Position numbers and translations under genes: made by a program. DNA of 64,000 nt from Selaginella moellendorffii (Eukaryota; Streptophyta; Lycopodiopsida; Selaginellales; Selaginellaceae), in the NCBI RefSeq assembly GCF_000143415.4, contig NW_003314270.1, positions 789,236-853,235 of the forward strand, in the 5' to 3' direction. Below are positions 13,308-24,949 of this stretch, piece by piece. Below the pieces are notes generated by a model. That model was not told the origin of the DNA and ran no database searches. It saw only the letters and a program-made list of their open reading frames with translations. The number at the start of each line of letters is the position of its first letter. Positions within the stretch are counted from its first letter, which is position 1.

Positions 13308-16300
13308 GTGTTGGTTGATACAAGTTTGAGTTTATCTTCTATTGCTCGACCTGTTGCCACACATTGCCGTTTACACTTGCGTCGTGCGGCAGAACTAATT
13401 TTCATTCTTTATGGCAACGGCCGTACACATGCATGTGCATGGGATGAGGTGGACTTGGTTGTGCATATGGGCGATCTCAAGCTTGAGTTGCAGTCATTGC
13501 GGGTGGTGCTAAGTCAAGCTTTTGACCTCATTCTTGGTATGGATTGGTTGCAGCGCAATCATGCTAAATGTGATTTTAAAGCGTCTCCCCCTTGTCTCAT
13601 ACTTCCTTATGTTTCATACATTCCTCTCACTTCTGTACCTCTTTGTCCCTATATTTCTACCTCTGCTTCCATTATTTTTGTTTCCCCACTATTTCCTCCT
13701 ATGTTTCCATCTTGTTCTGCTCTTCCCTTTTCCAATCCCTCCGACGATCTTTGTGTTGCAGCGGTGGACCAGCTCATGAAGGAGTATTCTGATCTTTTTG
13801 AATTTGACCTATCGTCTGGGGCCAAGATTGCCACACGTCATCCAATTCCAACCGGGGATGCTCATCCAATCAAGGTTCCTGTTCGTCGTCGGTCACCCAA
13901 GGAGATCAAGATTTTACGTACAAATGTCAAGGAGATGTTGGAGAAGGGTGTTATTCGGAAGTCACGGAGTCCTTGGGTATGTGAACCTCATCTTATGATG
14001 AAGCCTGATAGGAGTATTCGTTTCTGCATCGACTATCATCTATTAAACGAAGTAACAATCCTAGATGTGTACCCTCTTCCTCACACTACTGATCTCTTGG
14101 ATCGTCTGGGGCGAAGTCGTTGGTTCACCAAACTAGATCTTGCTTCTGGGTACTGGCAAGTACCGATGGCCGAAGAAAATATTCTTAAGACTGCTTTCTG
14201 TACACCATTTGGTTTGTATGAGTTCTTGGTGATGCCGTTTCGTTTGAATAATGCTCCAGCAACTTTCCAACAGATGATGGACAAGGTTCTTTGCGATATG
14301 CCGTAGGTGACTGTTGACTTCATTGATGATGTCTTGATCCACTCGGAGGGGATGTGGGAGGAACACATTCGTAATGTTTGTAAAGTGTTGGATCGGCTAC
14401 GCGACGTTGGTTTAAAGCTGAAGCGGACAAAGTGCGTGTTTGGGTTCAAGGATACAATTTGTCTTGGGTACCATATTTCTCGTGAGGGTTTGCAAGTTGA
14501 TCCTGACAAACTTGTGGCTGTTCTAAAGTTCCCTACTCCGAAGTGTGTGAATGATGTGCAGCGCTTCTTTGGCAAGGTGCAATATCTCGGTCGTTTTGTG
14601 GATCATCTTTCTGATCGCACTGCACCGTTGTGAGCGTTGCTGAAGTCATCAACATCATCTTTCATCTAGTCTCCGGATTGTGAGCAGGCGTTCGGGGATC
14701 TCAAAGAGCTGTTGACGACTCCTCCGGTTTTGGCATATCCTAACTACACTCGACTTTTTATTTTGCGCGTGGATGCTTCTGACATTGGTCTTGGAGGTGT
14801 GTTGATGCAAGAGAGCTCGAGTGTGCCTGGTCAGCGTCATCTCATTGCATATATAAGCCATACATTACAACCAACAGAAATGAACTACTCCACAACAGAG
14901 AAGGAGTGTTTAGTAGCAGTTTGGGGTTTTAAGAAACTTCATGCATATCTACATGGTTCTTGGACGTTACTTGAAGGTGATCATGCTACTATTATTTCAT
15001 TATTGAAGCGGAAGAACCTGGTTGGTTGTACTTCTCGATGGGCTTTGAAGCTTCAGATATATGATTTTGATGTTGTTCATCACCCAGGGAGTTCTTTGGC
15101 TGATGCTGATGCCCTTTTTCGAGCTCCTCTTCCTTCTCCATTCTCTTCTCATGTTTCTGATGAGCCTATTGTTCCAGCCTCTATGGATTTTCTAGATGAG
15201 GATTCTGTGCCGTCGGCGGTTATTATACTTGACGTTCAGTGTCCATAAGGCGTAGAGCAAGATCTACCTTCTCTTGATGAGGTTCGCGAGGCTCAAAAGA
15301 TTGAGCCGTGGATTCGACGGCTTTGAGATGGGTTGAGAATCCTGCATCACTTGCTGATGACTTGCCTTTCCGGCATTTACATTCTCAATATTGCCTTGAA
15401 GACAGCCTTCTTTATTTTATGAGGATGGATCCTGATAATCATTTACGACTGGTGGTGCCTTCTATCTTTATTCCATGGTTTCTCCATGCCTACCATGATT
15501 CTCTTGTTTTGGGTGGGCATATGGAACATTGTCGTGTAATTGAGAAGCTGCGCAGGTCTTTCTATTGGCCGAAGATGCGACGTGATATTATCCGGTATGT
15601 GCGTAACTACGTTTGGTGCCAAGCTTGTAATACTCCCCCTCAAGCTGTGGAAGGACAGTTGGAGTCAATTGCAGTTTCCCATCCGTTTGAGTTGGTAGTG
15701 TTTGATCTTATGGGACCTTTTCCACGGTCGACTGCTGGCAATGAGTATGTTATTGTTGCTTCTGACTACTTGACTCGTTGGGTGGAAGTTGGTGCTCTTG
15801 CTAGTGCCTCTACAACTGCTATTGGATACTTCCTCCTCAATCGAGTGGTGTTCCAACATTCTTGTTCAGAGTGGATTCTTTCGGATAATGGTCCCGCATT
15901 TATGGCTGAGGCATTTCATGTTTTGACGTCTCGGCTGGGGATACGCCACACTTTCACGAGTGTTTATCATCCACAACCAGACGGTCTGGTGGAACGGCTT
16001 GTTCGGACATTCAAGGGGATGATTGCGAAGTATGTGAACTTTCAGCATTCGGATTGGGATGGTTATTTGCCGTCTCTTCGGTATGCATATGTTACAGGGG
16101 TGCAGAGTTCTATTGGTGCTTCACTATATAAACTCCTATATGGTCATGATCTAATATTACCAACGAAGATGGGTCTACCTTTGCAATTGCCACGAGCTGC
16201 GGATGCTAGGTCGTGGGATTAGTATTTGACGAGCATTCTTCCACTTGTCCGAGCGGAGTCTACCGAATACTTAGGCAGCGTACAAGTGGGACAACAACGG

Positions 16301-16560
16301 TGGTACAACTCCCATCATTGTCCACCTGCGGAGTACAAAGTGGATGATTTGGTGTTAGTCCATTTTCCCCATCTTACGGTACATGGTTTATCTAAGGGGC
16401 TCCTTACACAGTGGAAAGGACCATATCAGGTGTTATAGCAAGTTGGACCACAAGTTTATGAGGTTTGGCATGATGTTCAACAGGCCGATCCTCCAGAGAT
16501 TGTGCGTGCAGCAGTTGAAACGCTTCATACAAAGGGATTAGGAATAGTTAATACCACCTA
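13308..16560 (+). pseudogene. Gypsy pol remnant: protease, RT, RNase H, integrase
   Basis: Aspartic-protease relic LVDTSLSLS lies near 13310. Reverse transcriptase (about 13780-14630) shows FCIDYHLLNEV, TKLDLASGYWQV and FIDDVLIHSE. RNase H (about 14740-15130) shows LRVDASDIGLGG. Integrase (about 15490-16150) has an H-H-C-C finger ending WCQACN, then VFDLMGPFP, LSDNGPAF and HPQPDGLVERLVRTFKG. In-frame stops lie at 14304, 14631, 14667, 15246, 15322, 16220 and 16436. A shift of phase occurs between about 15320 and 15345. All are consistent with a decayed single-frame polyprotein. Confidence 0.9.
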
Positions 16561-16657
16561 CAGATCTGCCGATGCCTCCTCCTGACATTCCTCTAGATCC
16601 TGGCCCATCTACAAGAGAACTATGACAGTCTTCCATTATTCCGAGAGGAGGGGATGA

Positions 16658-16830
16658 TGTGAGGGCCAAGTGTATGGCTACAATGCCGTATACTAATATT
16701 AGCGTAGTGGGATTTTGGTAGCCGTTGGATTGGTTTCAATCCGGACCACTCACTCCTGTATATAAGCTAGGGTTTTTGGGCTAATTGATATACACATTTC
16801 TGTATTCCTTTTCCATATTCCAAGCACTCA
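16658..16830 (+). repeat. 3' LTR of the gypsy element
   Basis: The LTR is 173 bp, from TGTGAGGGCC to CACTCA, immediately preceded by the polypurine tract and followed by the TAATTT target duplication. Confidence 0.93.
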
Positions 16831-16836
16831 TAATTT

Positions 16837-17274
16837 GAAATATTTCCTTTTTTATTTTTGTTTTTATAAAAAAACATTATTTTAAAAATGTGTTAAAAAG
16901 TAAAGTATGAGATCTTGTGACATTTGAAAATATCATTACAACATCAACTTTATGATTAATATTTAGTTTTTAGGCATGTTAAATAAAAAATAAAAATAAA
17001 AATTTGTAATGAAAGTATATATATCATCATCATCATACTTTTACTAATTTTAGCAATTTTAAGTATATCTATTAATATTTAATCAGCACATATTTAATAA
17101 CCAACATCAAAATACAATGCTTTATTAGTAATACTAAACATCAAAGTTTCCAAAATTACATAAAAAATTATTTTTAATATAGCCTTAAAAAATAAAATTT
17201 TACCTTTTGGATACCTTTGAACTCTGAAGGTATATTGAGGAATAAATCTTTTCTCAAAGAAAACTTAACTTGGA
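16837..17274. other. AT-rich gene-free stretch
   Basis: Nothing coding is seen. It is AT-rich DNA between the gypsy insertion and the 3' end of the ion-channel gene, with a short CATCAT run near 17028. Confidence 0.5.
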
Positions 17275-20200
17275 TTAATTCCCTTGATAATTTCCATATT
17301 CAAACTCAGAGATGACAACAAGAGAATCCCCTCGTGAGAAGCACAGTGGGACATCTTTAGAAGCTGGATTGATCACCTATACACAAAATACTGCATGAGA
17401 AAACAAAAAGAACAAGAGAAGAAAAAACGAATCAGAGAGGAAGAACTTACTGTGCTATTGTGCATTCTATAGCCGATGGCAACTTCATCCCGGAAAACCG
17501 CTCGATCCGCAAGCTCCTGAAACGTTGGAGCCTCTCCGGATTTCATGTAGAGAGCGATATCCTAGAAAAATTTCCTTGGTGAGAACTTTTTATGCTTCGC
17601 TCAGTCTCTCACCTTGACATAGATTTCATTTCCCCAGGGATTGAGAAGCTCAGTCCATATATCATTTAGCTCCGTGTTCTCGGCCACTGTGGAATGGTGA
17701 AAACCAAAACAATTGAAAAATAGAAGAATTATAAAAAATAGAAATCGAAAAAAACACCTTGGGCTGTCACTAGTCCTATTAACTCGCTTGTTCCAATGAA
17801 TGTCAAAGTGTCATGGCTTTTCACAACTTGTTTTCCAAGTTTTGTGTCTACAAGCTCTGCAACTAAGCTTGCAACCTAGTAAAGCAAAATGAGAAATAAA
17901 AAAGAAAGAACGATTTTCCACCTTGACTTTTAAATGGATGCAAACAGATTCAGCGAGCAGAAGTGCATAGATGGACTGCTTATCAGATTTGGAAATGCCT
18001 GTATATAAACAAAAACTGGTTTAGTACTTGAGTTCTTAGTGAGAAAAAGCGAACGAACTTTCTTGCTGCCATTTATCGTCGATGATGACCACAATGGACA
18101 GGGCATCTGTGCTGGATTTGCAAGCCTCGACTTCGGATATCGCGCTTGCCAGGTCTGTCTCGTTTAGAGGATTTCCAATCTTTTGAGTAACTCTGATGTT
18201 CTTGAGTGGCGAAGTTACCAGTTGCCTCTTTTTAAGAGGCTCTTGAGCAAGGATCAGCTGCAAATAATAGATCTCCATTTAGAAAAGGAACGCAAAACTA
18301 GAAGGGGAAAAGATTTACCAGCTCGCTTCCAGGACCAACATAGTCGTCATACTCGGCAACAATGTCTTTCATCGATGGTCTCCATCCCAGTATAAGAATG
18401 TACTCTTTCTTGGGAATGCTCCACTCGATCTAGAAAACCATCCATACGATGAAATATGTTTACTAATACAAACTGTGATAATGGGAAAGGAAGCTCGACT
18501 TACCTTTGAGAGAGGTTTAAGTGATCTTCTAGCGACGCTTGCCATGTTGAATGCCGGAGCAGTCGCGGGAAGTATACTAACTTCTTCACTGCTGTTCTTG
18601 TGGGAAATAATAATTAACTGAAAAAAAAATAAACAAGAAAATGCTATAACGCCTGTAAGACTAGAAAGTTCATACCCTGTCTGTAGACTCCAAGGCAAGA
18701 CCATCTTTGGGATGAAAGTCGATGGCACCATCTCGTATAATTCCACACACAATTCCCTGTGAAGAGAAATCAAATCTCTCAGAAGGAAAAGGAAAATAAT
18801 AATAATAAAGAATGGTACCTCTTGAAAACTATGACGCACATCACGATATTTGTAACCAGCTAAGCTCGGATAGTGTCGCAAAATGATCACTTGTCCTGGA
18901 AGGCATAAAAAGAAACACAGAAAATAATAGAGAGGAGGAATCCAAAAGACATACTTCCATGATCGAGAAGTTCGTGGTACACGTCTATAAGACCATTCTG
19001 TCGAGAGCACTGTACCAAGAGCTTGGAGGATAAATCTTGCACAGTAGTTATGTTTTGGCCCGCGAGAGATTGAAGCAATTGAGCTGTTCCCTCCTTAGAT
19101 ACCTGGTTTCCATCAAAAAGTTCTTCTAGCACCCAGAAAAACCGGAGAAAGTATTACCTCCGCAATAACCTGCACCGATTTTTCCTCGCGTAATGGCTGC
19201 AAAGCCAGCACCGACAGCACCACATCTGCATCGGCCTCGTATCTGGTTTAGAGAAAAGGAAAAAAAAAACAACAATCAATACCGCATTAGTATGGTCTAC
19301 TTACGAATCAGTTTTCCTCGCAAGAAATATGATACGAGAGGCTCTGGAAGCACCAACAGTCTGAAACGTCGAGGTCTTGTTAAGCTTGCCACTGCAAAAT
19401 AATGGACAAGAATGACTCGAGTTCACAAAATATGATCCACTAAAAAGAGCTTTACCTTCGAACAAGGACATTCAAAGCCTTGCATTCTTTGATTGTATTG
19501 GAGACAACACTGTTGCTTTTCTTCATCTTCTCGGATAGAAGAACTACAGTCTTCTTCCTGGACAATTAAAAACAAAAAAAAAAAACAGAAAAACAAGACA
19601 TAAAACAAATTAAAAAAGCCACAAAGTTATGTAAGCAATACCGAGAAGTTGCTGTCTTATTTTTTATCGCCAAGTCTTGCGCCTTGTTGAGCTGCTTGAG
19701 CAGTGTGCTCAAATGGTTATTGGTGCCACAGACTACAGTATGCCCGACCTCCATCACCTCAAAGAGCGCACCCTCGCGTAAGATTTCCATCCGGCTCTAC
19801 AAGTGGAAACGAGAGAGTTATGTTTGATTGAAATCCTGATGTATAAGCTGTTAGAAAAGAAAGAGACGAGAACTCCGGAAGTAAAACCTTGAATTGCGCC
19901 GTGAGTGTGCTCGTGAGGAGCGAGTAGAACATCAAACCACCAATCGCCAGTAGCAATCCAGTTGCTCTTTCCACGACGGTTTGTTCCTGCAAGCAAAAAA
20001 AAAGTTGAGAGAACTTCAAAGCAAAAAAGAGTAAGTTTTACTTTCAGGTGTGTGCTGGAGTTGCAAAGACACGCCCATGCTTCCCAGAAAGCATCGCCTA
20101 GCGTTTGCTTACGTGTTCTAGAAGAAAGAGTAAAAAACTTACCAGTCACAGGAGAAAAAACAGAAGTTTTTCACCTGAGATGGTAGAAAGCAAAGCCTCC

Positions 20201-20746
20201 AATGAAAATAAGAACCGCGCAAGTTGTCCCGAGAATCACTAAATATCTGCGTCAAAACAAGATGAGAAAACAAAGAGCCTGAAGCTTTACTCACGAAGTA
20301 GGATGGCGCTCGAGAACCACGTCGAGTAAATACGAGAGATGGGCGATGGACCACCTCAAGTTTGCTACAAACTCTCTCCTGTGGTTTGATAGCGCAGAGA
20401 GGCTGATAGACGCGAATCGATTCAAGGACGACCTCGACAGTGCCTCGACGCAAACTCTTTTCAAGATATGTGCAATCAAAGCCTTCAAGTTCCAAAGGTA
20501 GAGCGTTGCTGAGACCGCAATCAGGCCAATTGTCACAGTCTGTGAGACAAAAGAAGGAAAAGTAGAGTGGAATTGATCGGAGCGAGAAAAGTCGAAAACG
20601 ATACATACTCTTGTGAGAGGTCTACGGTGATGGTTTGCTGTTCGCAATGTTGTTAAATCCCCCTTGAGAGCCCTCGCTTTCTTTCGCATGAACCTTTGCA
20701 GCATTTGAAACAATTCTCCATCTCCTTTGGAGCCTGGAAAGCCCAT
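17275..20746 (-). CDS. Plastid envelope ion channel, PEC1/PEC2-like (CASTOR/POLLUX superfamily)
   Basis: About 20 short exons spell a channel protein of the DUF1012/CASTOR-POLLUX superfamily. The closest match I recognise is Arabidopsis PEC1/PEC2, cation channels of the plastid envelope linked to stress calcium signals. Segments in order: hydrophobic [20 protein letters not shown]; a second membrane segment [20 protein letters not shown]; the pore-region motif [35 protein letters not shown]; then the cytosolic RCK-like part ([53 protein letters not shown]). The stop is at 17275-17277. CASTOR and POLLUX proper carry ADxGNHA where this has CNSSTHL, which is why I favour PEC. The N-terminus is uncertain: ATG 20746 ([11 protein letters not shown]) is in frame, and upstream exons up to an ATG at 20988 could add a transit peptide. 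Confidence 0.85.
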
Positions 20747-20839
20747 ACTTTAGCTATTCTTCGACGCGATTTTTCTCTCCTTTCAATCGCAGTACCTTTG
20801 TTGGATGCATAGATTGACCATTTCCTCCTCGCTCGCACA

Positions 20840-21293
20840 GGCCTGTGCAGAGAGAGCTAATGTGAGATTTTTCCAACTTCTATTCTTTGTAACAACATTT
20901 CTAGAGAACTCTACCTGCTACATTGCCGGTGTGGAGACGGTGAGAGCCACAAGGGATTGCTCGCTATGCCGGGCAATTGCAACATCATCTATGATCACAG
21001 CTCTTCGAAGAAAGATAACAAAAGATGACAAGTTACCTGTCCGTGTCTCTCGGTGCGGGTGCGGACGAAGATGGATTTTAACGCGACAAAAGAAATGCCT
21101 AACTCATGCGCGCTCCAATGTCTTGAATGCCCCTCGACCTAATGTTCGTACAAAGAGAAGAAAAAACAAATCCTCAAAACTAAAGTTGACATTCTTATTG
21201 ATAAAATTACAGGATATCTTGTTAAACTCTCTTAAACAAAAGGTGGTCAAAGTTTTACAATTCTCATCTATTATAATAGACGAAAGAATACAT
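20840..21293. other. Short region between PEC-like channel and PPR gene
   Basis: It may contain one or two 5' exons of the channel gene (candidate ATG at 20988 and an exon near 20810-20845, minus strand). The rest appears non-coding. A plus-strand open frame crossing the region has no family resemblance. Confidence 0.35.
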
Positions 21294-23375
21294 TCACAGA
21301 CCAGAATGAGAGAGTTTGGCTTTCAAACTGGACTTATAAATGTTCGAGAGTAACACATAAGCCGACCCATCCTTTCGGTCCAGCTCAAGAACACACTTGG
21401 TGGATTGTTCCCCTCGCCGGCGATCCTTCTGGTTCGTGCATGCTCCAAGCAGGCAACTCCAGTCCAGCGCATCCGGCGAGTAAGGCATGGTTTTGATAAG
21501 ATCTTCGGCATCGCTGAGAAAACCAGCTCGTCCGAGCTGATCAATCACGCAGCAGTAGTGTTGTCTCGTAGGAACCAAGCCGAAGTCCATGGCGATCGAC
21601 CCAAAGCAAAACTTTGCGGGGTAAACCTCGCCCAGATGGTTGCAAGCTACGAGAACACACACAAACGATACATCGTCTGGAAACTCTATCATGTTCATGC
21701 CATAGAAAAGCTCAAAGGCTTCGCTGGAAAGCCCCGCTCGCGCATAAGAGGCAAGAATGGAGTTCCACACCACCAAGTTTCTCTCATGCATCGAATCGAA
21801 GACTCGCCTGGCCTCAAATGGTCGACCATTCTGTCCATAAGTGGAAACCATTGCCGACCAAGTTACCAAGTTTTTATCCTTGATTCCATCAAACACCGCT
21901 TTGGCCTCGTCAATGTAGCCGTGTTGTCCGTACGAGGATAGCACTGCGTTCCATGACACGACCGGCTCGCTGCTCATGTTGTAAAGCATCTTCATGGCCT
22001 CCTCCAGATACCCTCTCTGGGCATATGCCGAGAACAATGCGCTCCAGGTGATGAGATTCCACTCCGGCATGAGCTCTAAGATTCTCCAGGCATCTTCCAG
22101 ATGTCCGTGACGGGCATATGCGCATAGAATTGAGTTGTACGACACAACATCCCGCTCAAGCATGCTCTCTAGCAATTCACGCGCGGAATCAAGATGCCCG
22201 GAATCGGTATATGCTGAAAGGAGAACGTTACATGTGATGAGATTCCAGTGCTCCATCCGATCAAACAAGAGTTTTGCGTCTTTAAGATGTCCGTTTTGTG
22301 CGTAAACCACCATCAGCGCGGTCCACGTGACAGCATCCCGTTCGTCCATTTCATCAAACAGCCTCTTTGCTTCAAAGACTTGACCATTTTGGGCATATGC
22401 CGAGAGCATCGCGTTCCAAGTCACTAAACTCCACTCCTTCATCCTGTCAAACAGGATTCTCGCATCACGAATATAACCGAACTCGGAATATGCAGTGACC
22501 ATTACAGTCCAAGAGACGATATTCCTTTCTTTCATGGAATCAAACAAGCGCTTACATTCTTCCAGATGCCCGTTGTCGGCATATGCACAAAGCATGGCAT
22601 TCCACGCTACTAAATCCCTCTCGTCCATTTGATCGAATACTCTTTTGGCCTGCTCCACTTGACCGTCCGATGCGAACGCTACCAACATTGCCGTCCACGT
22701 TATCAAGTCATGCTCGGGCATACAATGGTACAAATCTTTGGCCGCTTGGAGAAACCCACTATCAGCAAATGCCGTGAGCATCACATTCCAGGAAATTAGA
22801 TTTCTCTCCTTCATGGAATCAAACACAAACTTTGCCTCGTCCAAGTGTCCGTTTTGTGCATAGGCATTTAGCATTGCGGTAAGAGTAACTAGATCTCTTG
22901 CAGGCATGGTATCAAAGAGAGCCTTTGCAGACTCTATATAGCCACGCTGCGCATATGCCACAGTGATTGTGGTCCAGGAGACGAGGTCTCTCTCTGGCAT
23001 GGAATCGAAAAGATCCCGAGCATCTAGCAGATGCCCGGATTGGGCATATGCTGTAAGCATCGAGTTCCAGGCTACTAAGTTGTGCTCTTGCATGCTGTTA
23101 AACGTGTTACGGGCTTCTTGAATATGCCCATTTCTGGAATATGCCGAGAGCATCAACACCCAGGAGTAGATGTCCTTGTTGTTGATGCCGTCAAACACCG
23201 AACGGGCAAGATTGACACTCCCACATCTGCCATAGAGCTCCACGAGCTTGTTGGGGACGTAGGCGTCGGATTGAAAGATCAGGGCGTGGAATTTGGAGTG
23301 GAGATTTTTGGCAGCATCAAGGCTTTTGCACGACTTGAGCTCAAGAATGCAAGAGTTTCTATCAAGCTGGTTCAT
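21294..23375 (-). CDS. Pentatricopeptide repeat protein, PLS class with E-type end
   Basis: This is an intronless 693-residue frame. From about residue 50 it is built of about 18 PPR units with very regular starts such as DLVAWNAMLCAYADNGHLEE and NIVSWTVMVTAYSEFGYIRD. It ends in an E-type motif (DWSCLLGACTNQKDRRRGE, YVLLSNIYKSS). The family acts in mitochondria or plastids as sequence-specific RNA binders. No DYW domain is present. The start MNQLDRNSCILELKSCKSLD resembles the usual PPR N-terminus. Its start codon lies only 32 bp from that of the divergent PPR gene on the other strand. Confidence 0.93.
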   Translation of the reverse strand: MNQLDRNSCILELKSCKSLDAAKNLHSKFHALIFQSDAYVPNKLVELYGRCGSVNLARSVFDGINNKDIYSWVLMLSAYSRNGHIQEARNTFNSMQEHNLVAWNSMLTAYAQSGHLLDARDLFDSMPERDLVSWTTITVAYAQRGYIESAKALFDTMPARDLVTLTAMLNAYAQNGHLDEAKFVFDSMKERNLISWNVMLTAFADSGFLQAAKDLYHCMPEHDLITWTAMLVAFASDGQVEQAKRVFDQMDERDLVAWNAMLCAYADNGHLEECKRLFDSMKERNIVSWTVMVTAYSEFGYIRDARILFDRMKEWSLVTWNAMLSAYAQNGQVFEAKRLFDEMDERDAVTWTALMVVYAQNGHLKDAKLLFDRMEHWNLITCNVLLSAYTDSGHLDSARELLESMLERDVVSYNSILCAYARHGHLEDAWRILELMPEWNLITWSALFSAYAQRGYLEEAMKMLYNMSSEPVVSWNAVLSSYGQHGYIDEAKAVFDGIKDKNLVTWSAMVSTYGQNGRPFEARRVFDSMHERNLVVWNSILASYARAGLSSEAFELFYGMNMIEFPDDVSFVCVLVACNHLGEVYPAKFCFGSIAMDFGLVPTRQHYCCVIDQLGRAGFLSDAEDLIKTMPYSPDALDWSCLLGACTNQKDRRRGEQSTKCVLELDRKDGSAYVLLSNIYKSSLKAKLSHSGL

Positions 23376-23407
23376 GGAATGGAAGTTTTAAACGGTCAAA
23401 AGATGTT

Positions 23408-24949
23408 ATGATCTACTATTTCTATCCTCATACATATTCTATGATAGAGCGTTCTTTAATAAGATTCCATGGCAAACAGGGTAATCCACACACTGCACGA
23501 AGAGTTTTCGACAATCTCTCCAGCAGAAATAGAGATATTTTTGCTTGGGTAATGATGATTACGGCATATGCTGAAAATGGATTTACATACGAGGCGCGTG
23601 AAATATTTGAACAGATGCCGCAGAGAAATCTGGTGTCGTGGAATGCAATGCTTGCTGCATATGCCCAAACGGGGTATCTTGAAGAATCAAAGGGTATCTT
23701 TGATGCAATGCCAGAGAGGGATTTGATTTCATGGACGTCGATGCTTGTCGCCTTTACAGAATCCGAATGCATGCAAAAGGCGAAATACTGCTTTGACCAG
23801 ATGCCAGAATGGGACCTTGTAGCTTTGACTGCGATGCTTGCGGGATATTCTCGATCCGGGCATCTTGACAAGGCAAAGATTTTGTTTGACGACATGAAGC
23901 ATAACAAAGAGACAAATCTAGTTTCCTGGATTTGTGTGCTCAGTGGTCTAACTGAGAATGGGAAACTAACAGATGCTAAAACCATATTTGACTCTATGCC
24001 AGAACATGATCTCGTTTCCTCGACAGCAATGTTGGCAGCATATGCTGAAAAAGAGCATATTGTAGAAGCAGAAGGAATATTTCAAACTATGCCAGAGGTG
24101 GATCTGGTGTCTAGGAATGCTATTTTAACAGCTTATTCAGAAAATGGTAATTTAGATAAAGCTAAGGAAATTTTTGACACTATGGAAGAGCATAGCATAG
24201 TAACTTGGACGTCTATGATCTCAGCTTATTCCCAAAACGGGCATCTAGAGTTAGCAAAATACGTGTTTGATTCCATGCAAGAGCACAACCTCGTCTCTTT
24301 CAATGCGATGCTCACAGGATATTCCCAGCATGGTTACCTTAAAGAAGCATGGAAAATATTTCACTCAATGAAGGAAAGAGATATTCTCTCCTGGACGGCC
24401 ATGCTCTCGGCATATGCTCAGAACGGGCATCTTCACATGGCAAGACATCTCTTTGATTCCATGGAAGAGAGAAACAGTGTTTCATGGGATGCTATGCTTG
24501 CTGGTTATGCCCAAAATGGAAGGCCATTGGAGGTTCTTGACATCTTCTACTTGATGGAGCTTAATATCAATCCAGATGAGGCTTCCTTTGTGTGTGTTTT
24601 ATTAGCATGCACTCACCTTGGAAGAACCCAAGCTGGAATCTCTTACTTTGTTTCACTAACTGTGGATTTTGGATTGAAAGCAACGAAGCAGCACTACTGT
24701 TGCATTGTGGATCTCTTATCTCGATCCGGAAGACTAGAAGAAGCTGGAGAGCTCATAGCATATATGCCATTTTGTCCAGATTCATGGGAGTGGACATGTT
24801 TGCTTGGTGCCTGCAAGAATCATAACAATGTGGAGCTTGGAGCTCGAGTAACAAACAACTTGTTTAGCTTGAGTGATCAAAATGCTGTGACTTACCTGCT
24901 ACTTGCAAGCATTTGGAGCCTCACTAGCTTGAGTGGCTTTAATAACTAA
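23408..24949 (+). CDS. PPR protein, apparently 5'-truncated paralogue
   Basis: This is a 513-residue intronless PLS-type PPR frame (NLVSWNAMLAAYAQTGYLEE and similar units) ending in an E-type region (SWEWTCLLGACKNHNNVELG, TYLLLASIW). It is clearly related to the minus-strand gene next to it. The N-terminus MIYYFYPHTYSMIERSLIRF does not look like a PPR leader. Homology starts inside the first repeat (RFHGKQGNPHTARRVFDNLS), so about 50-60 residues of leader seem to be missing. Either an upstream exon is unrecognised or the copy was truncated by the inversion-duplication, in which case targeting would be lost. Confidence 0.8.
   Translation: MIYYFYPHTYSMIERSLIRFHGKQGNPHTARRVFDNLSSRNRDIFAWVMMITAYAENGFTYEAREIFEQMPQRNLVSWNAMLAAYAQTGYLEESKGIFDAMPERDLISWTSMLVAFTESECMQKAKYCFDQMPEWDLVALTAMLAGYSRSGHLDKAKILFDDMKHNKETNLVSWICVLSGLTENGKLTDAKTIFDSMPEHDLVSSTAMLAAYAEKEHIVEAEGIFQTMPEVDLVSRNAILTAYSENGNLDKAKEIFDTMEEHSIVTWTSMISAYSQNGHLELAKYVFDSMQEHNLVSFNAMLTGYSQHGYLKEAWKIFHSMKERDILSWTAMLSAYAQNGHLHMARHLFDSMEERNSVSWDAMLAGYAQNGRPLEVLDIFYLMELNINPDEASFVCVLLACTHLGRTQAGISYFVSLTVDFGLKATKQHYCCIVDLLSRSGRLEEAGELIAYMPFCPDSWEWTCLLGACKNHNNVELGARVTNNLFSLSDQNAVTYLLLASIWSLTSLSGFNN

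Larger units (their letters stand above)
11838..16830 (+). mobile_element. Complete but inactive Ty3/gypsy LTR retrotransposon
   Basis: Two 173-bp LTRs start TGTGAGGGCC and end CACTCA. They are flanked by the same 6 bp, TAATTT, at 11832-11837 and 16831-16836, a target-site duplication (5 bp is typical; the sixth may be chance). Between them are gag, protease, reverse transcriptase, RNase H and integrase in gypsy order on the plus strand. A polypurine tract GAGAGGAGGGGATGA (16643-16657) abuts the 3' LTR. The primer-binding site should follow 12010 (TTGGTGGAGGTGAGGGG), but I could not assign the tRNA. The coding part is broken by about ten in-frame stops and at least one frameshift, so the copy is not autonomous. 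Confidence 0.95.

Noticed and set aside
20805-21353. 182-codon plus-strand frame between the channel and PPR genes
   Set aside because: It overlaps probable 5' exons of the channel gene and the PPR 3' end on the other strand, and its composition is not protein-like.
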